The notes beneath the pieces were generated by a model. It made no database searches. It had not been told where the DNA came from and saw only the letters and a program-made list of their open reading frames with translations. Shown piece after piece: positions 57,725-64,000 of a stretch of 64,000 nt of DNA; positions within the stretch are counted from its first letter, which is position 1, and each line of letters begins with the position of its first letter. Source of the stretch: Oligoflexia bacterium (GTDB taxonomy: Bacteria > Bdellovibrionota > Bdellovibrionia > JABDDW01); the NCBI GenBank assembly GCA_016715815.1, contig JADJXN010000001.1, positions 62,001 to 126,000 of the forward strand, written 5' to 3'. Made by a program: the position numbers and the translations under genes.

Positions 57725-57862
57725 TTAAATAGACTGCTTGTTTGCAACGGCAAACTCATTGTGGTAGCGTTTTTCTATGCCAAAACGCACGTATTTGAAC
57801 ATTTCCATAGCTCTAGTAACATTGCTTTGGCTATTAAATAAAGCCCTGGTTTTTTTAAAAAG
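57725..57862 (-). other. Possible gene remnant upstream of the sugar operon
   Basis: Between the WbpB-like gene and the divergent polytopic protein gene, the minus strand is open for about 56 codons to a TAA at 57725 (start only at 57808, 27 codons). The translated residues FKYVRFGIEKRYHNEF look like real protein rather than noise, suggesting a truncated gene; this is weak. A 6-bp inverted repeat (GTTTGC/GCAAAC) lies at 57740-57755. Confidence 0.2.
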
Positions 57863-59386
57863 ATGACAAGTTTTATTTCCTTTTGGCCACTTTTTTTATG
57901 TATAAGTGGGATTGTTGAATTTTCTCTTCAAATTTTTTTCAAAATCCATCGCTTTTTAGGAGTTTCTTTTTATTTGTGCTTAACCCTTCTTTTTTATACT
58001 TTTTTTAAAAAAAGAAGCGCCGTTAGAACCTATTTAAAACAACTTAAAAAAGAGTTTTTTGAGGCTGGCTTTTTATTCCAACTTCTTTTTTTAATATTAA
58101 CTTTACTTTTTGGGTTATCAATTTGGGAATCCTTACTTCCACCACATCTGCCCCAAGAGTTTGATGTCATTAATTATCACATGGCATTTACAAAGCAGCA
58201 TTATATTCAAAATATCTTTCGTCCTATTTGGTGGGCGGCAGCAGATCTGCGTCCACTTATCATTCAATGGGGGTTTTCTCCAACTTGGTTTATGGGTAAA
58301 ACAGTAAATAAGCTGCCGCAAATTATTTCCTGCATTTGGCTATTTTTTATTTTGTTAGAAATAGGGCGTATGCAGTTTAAAAATTTTTATGGGTGGCTTC
58401 CAGCAATTATATTTATGACCACTCATGGAGTAGTTATTCAATTAGGTACAGGCATGCTGGATTTAACGGGAATTTATTTTTTAACTGCTGCATTTTATTG
58501 TTTTATAAAAGATAAAAACTTTTTTGGCTCAGTACATTTAAGTTTTTATTGCACATCAAAATCATTTTATATTTTTCAAGTTATTGGTGTTTTGGTCTCA
58601 GTGCTTTTGTTTTTATTTATTTTTAAGCGCGCTCATTTTTATAAAATAATTCATCAAGTAAAAAAGCCTTTTGTTGGAACGTGTTTGGTCACTTTTATTC
58701 TTATTCTTCCGTCAGCATACTGGAGTATGCAAAGGGCGGGAACGCCAATTTTCCCTTTTGGCACATGCCAAATTTATAAATCAGCAAGTGGATGCCAAGG
58801 CAAAGATGGGGAAATTATAAAAGCCTCAAGCAAAGAGACTTTAGAGGTAAGAAATCAATATTCACCTGCCAGGGACCCAATGTCATTTATTAAACATTTA
58901 TGGAAGGTTGCAGTGCCCTCTAATGGTGTAAATAATGAATATGATTATCCACTGGGTTTGGGATGGCTTTTGTGGCTTGTATTTTTAGGATTTTCTATTA
59001 ATGAGTGGATAAGAAAAAAACAAATTCCCATATTTGCCCTCATTGCATTAGGATTTTGGGCTTCATGGTGGATGGGGAGTCACCAAAGCCGTTGGTTATA
59101 CCCAGTTTTAGTTTTTGGGTGGCTTGCAGTTTTACCAGTGCTCCCGCTGGCATCAAAAAAATTACTCTTAGGTGTTTTAATTGTTGGAGCTGGTATTTCT
59201 CTTATTTCTCAGTGGAGAGCATTTAGAGCAACGCTTTTTATGAGTCCAGCTCAAATTGAGGCTAACCAAAAAACTCAATTAAAATGGGATCCCCAAACTG
59301 GTTTATTACAATCACTAGAGTCACTCTATGTGGATGAACCGCTTACTGACCATGCGCCCGGTGCGCGTAGCTGGATACTAAAGTAA
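57863..59386 (+). CDS. Polytopic membrane protein, GT-C glycosyltransferase-like
   Basis: 507 residues with about ten hydrophobic helices and an N-terminal signal-like helix. EFDVINYHMAFTKQHYIQ after the first helices resembles the acidic periplasmic loop of GT-C enzymes (WxDxxxYH). Late segment WWMGSHQSRWLYPVL is often seen in ArnT/PMT-like proteins. Probably adds or moves sugars on lipid-linked substrates; unproven. Alone on the plus strand among minus-strand sugar genes. Confidence 0.6.
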   Translation: MTSFISFWPLFLCISGIVEFSLQIFFKIHRFLGVSFYLCLTLLFYTFFKKRSAVRTYLKQLKKEFFEAGFLFQLLFLILTLLFGLSIWESLLPPHLPQEFDVINYHMAFTKQHYIQNIFRPIWWAAADLRPLIIQWGFSPTWFMGKTVNKLPQIISCIWLFFILLEIGRMQFKNFYGWLPAIIFMTTHGVVIQLGTGMLDLTGIYFLTAAFYCFIKDKNFFGSVHLSFYCTSKSFYIFQVIGVLVSVLLFLFIFKRAHFYKIIHQVKKPFVGTCLVTFILILPSAYWSMQRAGTPIFPFGTCQIYKSASGCQGKDGEIIKASSKETLEVRNQYSPARDPMSFIKHLWKVAVPSNGVNNEYDYPLGLGWLLWLVFLGFSINEWIRKKQIPIFALIALGFWASWWMGSHQSRWLYPVLVFGWLAVLPVLPLASKKLLLGVLIVGAGISLISQWRAFRATLFMSPAQIEANQKTQLKWDPQTGLLQSLESLYVDEPLTDHAPGARSWILK

Positions 59387-59404
59387 AATATTATCATAGT
59401 AGGT

Positions 59405-60685
59405 TTATCTGATGGAAAGCTTCAGAGTCCTTTTTTCATAAGTCAAAATACTTAGCATGCCCAATAAAGCTATAACTTGTGATATAAAAAAGATGGGTGA
59501 GGCTTTTAAACCTAAATCCACTAAAAAAGTGCGATGATGATAAGAGCTAATAAATAAAAATATCCACATAAGATAAACAAGCTTTTTGTCTTTAAAAATA
59601 TTCTTTAGTAATTGTGGGGTTTGGCTTAAAGCCATAATCCCTATCGCACTTGGCAAAGCTAAAGCAGTTAATCTTCCCACGGTAGACCCTGTTATCAAGG
59701 GTCCAGCTAGAAGGGGTTGAGCAATAATGGCTAAAAAGCTTAAAATAAGGGCTTTAGTTTTAACATTAAAATCTTTAATTTTAAATTTTATAAGCCCCAT
59801 TAAAAGTAAAAAGGGAAAAATAGCCCGCAAAATAAAACCGCCTAAACCCATTAAAGTATTTTGTGATGAGCTCATGGGGTTTAGTGGAATTGCTAATTCT
59901 TGAAAATGGTTTCCTTCTAAATTAATTATACTTAAAAGCCAATGCATACCACCCATCATTACTTTAGTGTTAATACTTACAGCGTTCATTTTTTCTGCTT
60001 CAAAGCTGGTAAACTTATACATTCCTACCAAAATCAGTAAATTAATAACGCCATATACACGCGCTGCTTTTTTATTTCTTTGTTTCCAAAAATAATACAC
60101 TAGTGCTGGAACCCACATAACAGCAGTCTGTCTACCTGCTGAGGCAATAAGGCTACCTAATGTGATTTGATAAAAGTTTTCTTCTATAAGGCCTTTTACA
60201 ATAATTAAACTTCCTAACAAAAATAAAAGATCAGGCAAATAAGTGGGGACAGCTAAATAAAATCTACCAACATAGGGGCTTAAAATATAAAGGCTTGTGA
60301 TAAAAATGTTAGCATCTAAACTTATTTTTTGCTGTTGCAACATTTTAAATAAAAGATATGCACTTAATAAAATAATTAAAATACTCATTACTAAAAACAT
60401 ATGCTCAGCTGCAATGCCTAAAGCTTTTGCAAACATACCTATAAGCCAGGGGCCTATAAATCTTTGTGCGTGGTGGTGAGGAATTTTAACAGCACTGCAT
60501 TCGGAGATTTCGGGGTGCCCTATGCAAACATCAATTGAGGTTGGAAGGAGAGGGGCATTTTTTGCAATTTCTAAGTAGCTAACAGAATCAAACCTATAAA
60601 TACTCATGTCATTTTGTGTAACTAAGTACTTATTAGGGGCGAACAGGAAAAAAATAACAAATATAACTAAGCCTGTAATTTTCAA
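59405..60685 (-). CDS. Polytopic membrane protein, possible mannosyltransferase
   Basis: About 426 residues from a TTG at 60685 that has AAAGG eight bases upstream; an ATG at 60766 would start in a repeated sequence (see 60721-60760). The first helix LVIFVIFFLFAPNKYL is followed by a loop with RFDSVSYLEIAKNAPLLP and HHHAQRFIGPWL, then about ten further helices. A DxxxY and a His-rich loop suit a GT-C fold, but no family is certain. Convergent with the preceding gene. Confidence 0.55.
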   Translation of the reverse strand: MKITGLVIFVIFFLFAPNKYLVTQNDMSIYRFDSVSYLEIAKNAPLLPTSIDVCIGHPEISECSAVKIPHHHAQRFIGPWLIGMFAKALGIAAEHMFLVMSILIILLSAYLLFKMLQQQKISLDANIFITSLYILSPYVGRFYLAVPTYLPDLLFLLGSLIIVKGLIEENFYQITLGSLIASAGRQTAVMWVPALVYYFWKQRNKKAARVYGVINLLILVGMYKFTSFEAEKMNAVSINTKVMMGGMHWLLSIINLEGNHFQELAIPLNPMSSSQNTLMGLGGFILRAIFPFLLLMGLIKFKIKDFNVKTKALILSFLAIIAQPLLAGPLITGSTVGRLTALALPSAIGIMALSQTPQLLKNIFKDKKLVYLMWIFLFISSYHHRTFLVDLGLKASPIFFISQVIALLGMLSILTYEKRTLKLSIR

Positions 60686-60912
60686 AGCTTGAACCTTTAA
60701 GTAAAAGGAAATATAAATAAAACCGTGTTTTAAAAAGAAAGTCAAGTTGGCTAATGAGTTTACCATTATCAGAGTGGGACCACCACAAGGCGTCCAACTA
60801 ATGTCTGGTATAAATAAAAATTATTTATTTATACTTTTAAAATTTTGCATAAAACTAGATTAATCGGCACACTTAATTTCACTAACATTTTTAAAAAAAC
60901 CAAGGAGAGGTT
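60686..60912. other. Intergenic region before the tail-collar gene
   Basis: Holds repeat copy 1, the short frame at 60754 (stop after 15 codons) and AT-rich sequence. AGGAGAGG precedes the ATG of the next gene at 60913. No promoter close to consensus was seen. Confidence 0.5.
60721..60760 (+). repeat. 40-bp repeat, copy 1
   Basis: AACCGTGTTTTAAAAAGAAA at the start, ending with CTAATGAGTT; 36 of 40 bases match copy 2 at 62447-62486. The ATG in the last part opens only a 15-codon frame here, so this is the residue of a gene start or promoter. Confidence 0.8.
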
Positions 60913-61626
60913 ATGAAAAAATATTTATTATTGTTTTTATTTTTAAGTAGTACTGCGTTTGCAATCAGTACAGAAGCGCCAAAGTATAGATTATTAGAAA
61001 AGAAGGGATTTGATTTTATTGCGCCTGCTGTTTCTGGTGTAAGCACTCTGCCTGAGTCTACAGGGTTAATCGTATTTGATGATAATCAGCAGCAATTTTT
61101 TGGCAAAACAAGTACACCTGGTAGCATTGGTTGGGTGCAGTTATCTCCACCCTCTGGTTCAGGTTTTGTGCCTGTAGGCACAATTTTACCCTATTCTGGT
61201 ACGTCAGCTCCAACGGGTTTCCTGCTTTGTAATGGATCAAATATTAGCAGAACAACTTACTCTGCACTTTTTGCTATTGTATCAACATCTTATGGAAGTG
61301 GTGATGGTAGCACAACATTTGCGTTGCCAGATTTAAGAGGCAAATTTATGCGTGGAATAGATGGTGGGGCAGGCAATGATCCGGATGCATCATCTAGAAC
61401 TACATGCGCATCTGGAGGTAATAGTGGTGATAATATTGGTTCATGTCAGGCTGATGAAATTGCAAGCCATACACATGACTTAAATAGTGCATTAACAAAT
61501 GCAAGCGGTTCCTCAACAGTAGGAGCTGGCTCAAACGTATTAGTGAGTAATGCGTCAACAACTGCAACTGGTGGTAATGAGATAAGGCCAAAGAATGTGT
61601 ATGTTAATTATATTATAAAATATTAA
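60913..61626 (+). CDS. Secreted protein with phage tail-collar domain
   Basis: 237 residues: a signal peptide (MKKYLLLFLFLSSTAFA), a short domain with STLPESTGLIVFDDNQQQFF and GSIGWVQLSPP, then a Tail Collar domain: VPVGTILPYSGTSAPTGFLLCNGSNISRTTYSALFAIV, FALPDLRGKFMRGID and SHTHDLNSA. Ends RPKNVYVNYIIKY, as collar proteins do. Only this phage-like protein is present, so it was probably recruited for surface use. It may bind a receptor or glycan; that is inference. Confidence 0.8.
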   Translation: MKKYLLLFLFLSSTAFAISTEAPKYRLLEKKGFDFIAPAVSGVSTLPESTGLIVFDDNQQQFFGKTSTPGSIGWVQLSPPSGSGFVPVGTILPYSGTSAPTGFLLCNGSNISRTTYSALFAIVSTSYGSGDGSTTFALPDLRGKFMRGIDGGAGNDPDASSRTTCASGGNSGDNIGSCQADEIASHTHDLNSALTNASGSSTVGAGSNVLVSNASTTATGGNEIRPKNVYVNYIIKY

Positions 61627-61630
61627 TTTT

Positions 61631-61667
61631 AAATGAAGGAGAGATAAGGTCTCTCCTTCATTTTTTT
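61631..61667 (+). terminator. Rho-independent terminator of the tail-collar gene
   Basis: 14-bp perfect stem (AAATGAAGGAGAGA / TCTCTCCTTCATTT), five-base loop, run of Ts behind it. The stop codon of the convergent FkbM gene (61658) lies in its right arm. Confidence 0.88.
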
Positions 61668-62434
61668 ATTATTTTATTTCTAATTAATTTTAGTTTTTGA
61701 ATGGTGTTTGTAGAGGCATATTTTTTTATTATTTGAGGTAAATGATAACGGTATATGCGAGCAAGCATTCTATTTATATTTTGATAAGCAGTGTTTGTAA
61801 AACTAACTAATTTTTTGTTACTTTTGTGTGCATACCAATAGTTACAATGCGTTTTTTTAAAACACCTATATCCATTTTGGTTCATGTATTGATGAGTTAG
61901 AGTGTCTGCACCAAGGGTGTTATCCTCAATAATAACAATTTGGGGCATCCATTTTTCCAGGTTAAAACCTTTTAATACTTCAAGCTCATGCCCCTCTACG
62001 TCTATTGTAATAAAATTTATTTTCTCTACTCCATGATTCTCTAAAATTTCATCTAAGGTTTTTAAAGTAACTTTAATTTGTGAGACATTTGCCATACGCT
62101 CTGAAACTATATGTTGAAACGAATTATTATTTTCTAAAGTAGATACCAAACCTATGTGTTCGACACCATTTGCAATATTAAATAGAGCCTCTCCTGATTT
62201 GGAGCTTGCTGCACACTGAACCACCTCACACTTCCTATTTTTTTTAATAGTGCTAACTAATTGTGGGTCAGGCTCAACTAGCAGAGTGCGCCATCCAATT
62301 TTTTCAAAATAGAACGTGTTGCTTAAGGTGATTCCATCATAGGCCCCAATTTCAATAGCTGTGCCGTATTTTTCATTTTTAAATATTTGGGAAAGTATTT
62401 GATCTTCGTTGTGTTGTGAATAAAATTGAGTCAT
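61658..62434 (-). CDS. FkbM-family methyltransferase
   Basis: 258 residues. FYSQHNEDQILSQIF start, SAM motif IEIGAYDGITLSNTFYFE, LLVEPDPQLV, VTLKTLDEIL and INFITIDVEGHELEVLKGF, all hallmarks of FkbM. Probably methylates a sugar of a surface polysaccharide. Divergent from the glycosyltransferase gene, with start codons 45 bases apart. Confidence 0.85.
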   Translation of the reverse strand: MTQFYSQHNEDQILSQIFKNEKYGTAIEIGAYDGITLSNTFYFEKIGWRTLLVEPDPQLVSTIKKNRKCEVVQCAASSKSGEALFNIANGVEHIGLVSTLENNNSFQHIVSERMANVSQIKVTLKTLDEILENHGVEKINFITIDVEGHELEVLKGFNLEKWMPQIVIIEDNTLGADTLTHQYMNQNGYRCFKKTHCNYWYAHKSNKKLVSFTNTAYQNINRMLARIYRYHLPQIIKKYASTNTIQKLKLIRNKIIKK

Positions 62435-62446
62435 AAAGGTAAATAC

Positions 62447-62486
62447 AACCGTGTTTTAAATAGAAAGTCAAGCGGGCCAATGAGTT
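62447..62486 (+). repeat. 40-bp repeat, copy 2
   Basis: 36 of 40 bases match copy 1. Here its ATG (62480) is the start of the glycosyltransferase gene, so the repeat covers the region just upstream of and including a gene start. Confidence 0.8.
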
Positions 62487-63655
62487 CTTTAATTAAAAAA
62501 ATTTATAATAACGCCCTTCCAGTTTTGGCAAAGGCAGATCCTTATTACAACCTTTTGTATTTAAAATCACTGGGTTTAAACAACAAAGAATATGAAAATT
62601 TAAAAATAGCCTTTGTTAAACAAGAGATTTTTCCTGGCTTGTATTGCTGTAGCCAAGGGGCAAGTGCTAAGGAGTTAGTGTTTTCATCTCTAAAGCATTC
62701 AGGGCCCGTGGGTTTATTTACAAAATTAAAAGCAGATTTTATAACCCTTAAAGAAGACATGTCTCCTGAATGCCAAATTTGGACAGAAGTTGTTACTGAT
62801 TGCGGTCACGGTAGCATTGAAGAGTATAGGAGTCTTAAAACAAAACCCTATCTAGATGGCAAAAGGGGGCATAAAAATTTCCCTGGTCAGTATGCGATAA
62901 GCGCTGAAAGTATTGATTGGTCAAAGTATGACGCTGTTATTAGTGTTAATATAGCGGTCCCTGAGGCTATAACTGAAAAATATCCGCAAGTTGTTTGGTG
63001 TTATTTGTTGGACCATCCCACAATGACAAGTTATAAAAAATCACAAGTTGCACCCATTAAGGGTTATGATTTATTTTTTAACATTAGGTTTAGAGCAAAC
63101 CGCTTTTTACCCAGAAGCCCCAAGTGGCACGAAATTGATTGGCCCTTTAATTTACAATATTATGGCTGCTTCCATGAGATGTTAAACATACCCCTTGATG
63201 ATTCATCAAAAAGATCAGGTATTTTTATAGAAAGTCACACACAAGAAATTTTAACTAAAGAACAACTTGGACAATTATCAAAAATTGGCCCACTTCATTT
63301 TGTTACTCCAGATACTGAAAACATTATTAAAAACCTTTTAAAAGCAAAATACTTTGTCAGATTTGGTGGGCGGACGTTGTGGGGTAACGGCATGATTGAA
63401 GCTGTAGCTGCAGGAAGTTTATTTTTAGGAGATGCAAGTGAGTTTGTAAACAGAGGTCTTTTTACCCCACAAACAACAGTGAAAACTTTTGATGATGTTG
63501 TTAAACGCATTTTAGAATTTGAAAAAGATAGTAATAAGTATTTAAAACAGGCTCATCTTCAAAGAAAACTACTCAATGAACTCTGTTTTGAGCGTCCATT
63601 TACGGAGCTTTACAATAAACGAAAAATTATTTTAAGTAAAAGAAAGTTAATCTAA
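62480..63655 (+). CDS. Glycosyltransferase-like protein
   Basis: 391 residues from the ATG at 62480. The C-terminal half reads FVRFGGRTLWGNGMIEAVAAGSLFLGDASEFVNRG, which resembles the nucleotide-sugar-binding E-containing motif of GT-B enzymes (GxGxxEAxAAGxxxL). The N-terminal half has VISVNIAVPEAITEKYPQVVWCYLLDHP and FNIRFRANRFLPRSPKW but no recognised family. Surface-polysaccharide role inferred from neighbours. An alternative TTG start at 62426 would overlap the FkbM start region. Confidence 0.65.
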   Translation: MSSLIKKIYNNALPVLAKADPYYNLLYLKSLGLNNKEYENLKIAFVKQEIFPGLYCCSQGASAKELVFSSLKHSGPVGLFTKLKADFITLKEDMSPECQIWTEVVTDCGHGSIEEYRSLKTKPYLDGKRGHKNFPGQYAISAESIDWSKYDAVISVNIAVPEAITEKYPQVVWCYLLDHPTMTSYKKSQVAPIKGYDLFFNIRFRANRFLPRSPKWHEIDWPFNLQYYGCFHEMLNIPLDDSSKRSGIFIESHTQEILTKEQLGQLSKIGPLHFVTPDTENIIKNLLKAKYFVRFGGRTLWGNGMIEAVAAGSLFLGDASEFVNRGLFTPQTTVKTFDDVVKRILEFEKDSNKYLKQAHLQRKLLNELCFERPFTELYNKRKIILSKRKLI

Positions 63656-63659
63656 AGTC

Positions 63660-64000
63660 TTAGTCTTTAATCGTAACAAACCATTTACCAACAGAGATGT
63701 CATCCTCCCATTTAGAATCAAAAACAAGCACCTTATTAAAATGTTTTTTAAAATGGTTAACCCACCAATGAGGTGAGTTATTATAAAAACTCTGATAGGT
63801 TTTTAACCAACCTTCATCTTTGCCGCTTTTTGAGGTTGGCATCATGTGAAAAGAAGTATTTTTAACAATACGTTTTGTCTCTGCAATTAATTTATCAATG
63901 CCTTCTAAAGAAAAATGCTCTAAAGAGCCAATGGTAAAAGAATAATCAAATTGATCTTGGGTATAAACATCCATCTTTGTAGCATCACAGACAACGAATT
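63660..64000 (-). CDS. SAM-dependent methyltransferase (5' end cut off)
   Basis: Minus-strand gene whose start lies beyond the window; the frame stays open to 64000. Visible are VVCDATKMDVYTQDQFDYSFTIGSLEHF (the acidic motif and post-I region of class I methyltransferases) and a C-terminal part with LIAETKRIVKNTSFHMMPTS. Substrate unknown. It ends five bases from the glycosyltransferase stop, convergent with it. Confidence 0.75.
   Translation of the reverse strand, partial: FVVCDATKMDVYTQDQFDYSFTIGSLEHFSLEGIDKLIAETKRIVKNTSFHMMPTSKSGKDEGWLKTYQSFYNNSPHWWVNHFKKHFNKVLVFDSKWEDDISVGKWFVTIKD

Noticed and set aside
57740..57755. GTTTGC/GCAAAC inverted repeat as terminator
   Set aside because: Only 6 bp, no T tract, lies in a region that may be a coding remnant.
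60913..61626. Prophage or tailocin because of the tail-collar domain
   Set aside because: No other phage structural, lysis or integration gene in the window and the protein has a signal peptide.
1..64000. CRISPR arrays, rRNA genes, insertion sequences, replication origin
   Set aside because: No regularly spaced repeats, no rRNA sequence, no transposase, and no DnaA-box cluster or dnaA/gidA context was seen.

Overview
The window is a low-GC (roughly one third G+C), densely packed chromosomal segment of a flagellated Gram-negative bacterium. The flagellar export operon ending in flhF, flhG and fliA, the sigma-54 promoters, an RpoH-like sigma factor next to fliA, an HNH protein of a type common in predatory bacteria, a Tad/Flp pilus and many small secreted proteins fit Bdellovibrionota (Bdellovibrio and relatives). 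That placement is inference from gene content; no database was searched.

Layout. 1-3.3 kb: sigma-54 activator (cut by the window edge) and its CHASE2 histidine kinase. 3.3-13.8 kb: Cys-rich secreted protein, PBP1B, tandem DUF507 proteins, outer-membrane beta-barrel, secreted Q/N-rich protein, lysine 2,3-aminomutase, UvrD/PcrA helicase, EF-hand-like protein. 13.9-18.6 kb: HNH protein, cupin + manC (GDP-mannose supply), SPOR protein, SuhB-like phosphatase. 18.7-29.4 kb: flagellar operon fliLMNOPQR-flhBAFG-fliA behind a near-perfect sigma-54 promoter; fliP carries an apparent one-base frameshift. 29.4-36.4 kb: secreted protein, RpoH-type sigma factor, hisS-aspS-lipid kinase, and an orphan FliG C-terminal-like protein. 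36.4-45.6 kb: a reduced Tad/Flp pilus locus in two minus-strand blocks, interrupted by a REC-histidine kinase, a 661-residue Gly/Asn/Met/Tyr-rich secreted protein and an XRE regulator. 45.8-53.4 kb: Lys/Ala-rich histone-H1-like protein, a one-carbon operon (folD, metF, gcvT, gcvH, gcvP), a methyltransferase and tRNA-Leu(UAG). 53.4-64 kb: a small nucleotidyltransferase pair and a surface-polysaccharide region (WbpB/WbpE/WbpD-like sugar enzymes, glycosyltransferases, polytopic GT-C-like proteins, FkbM methyltransferase, secreted tail-collar protein).

How parts work together. The sigma-54 operon supplies the flagellar export gate, C-ring proteins, pole-number control (FlhF/FlhG) and sigma-28; a candidate sigma-28 promoter precedes the orphan FliG-like gene. 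The two Tad blocks share similar promoter-region sequence, suggesting co-regulation. Folate enzymes and the glycine cleavage system feed one another in a single operon.

The less expected signals are: a structured leader with 17 identical bases shared by two unlinked genes (HNH protein and H1-like protein); a canonical terminator embedded antisense inside the cpaF coding region; 40-bp near-identical repeats at the 5' ends of two loci bracketing a tail-collar/FkbM gene pair; the fliP frameshift; and a group of genes whose predicted transcripts begin at or within about 10 bases of the start codon. No rRNA, CRISPR array, insertion sequence or intact prophage was seen.
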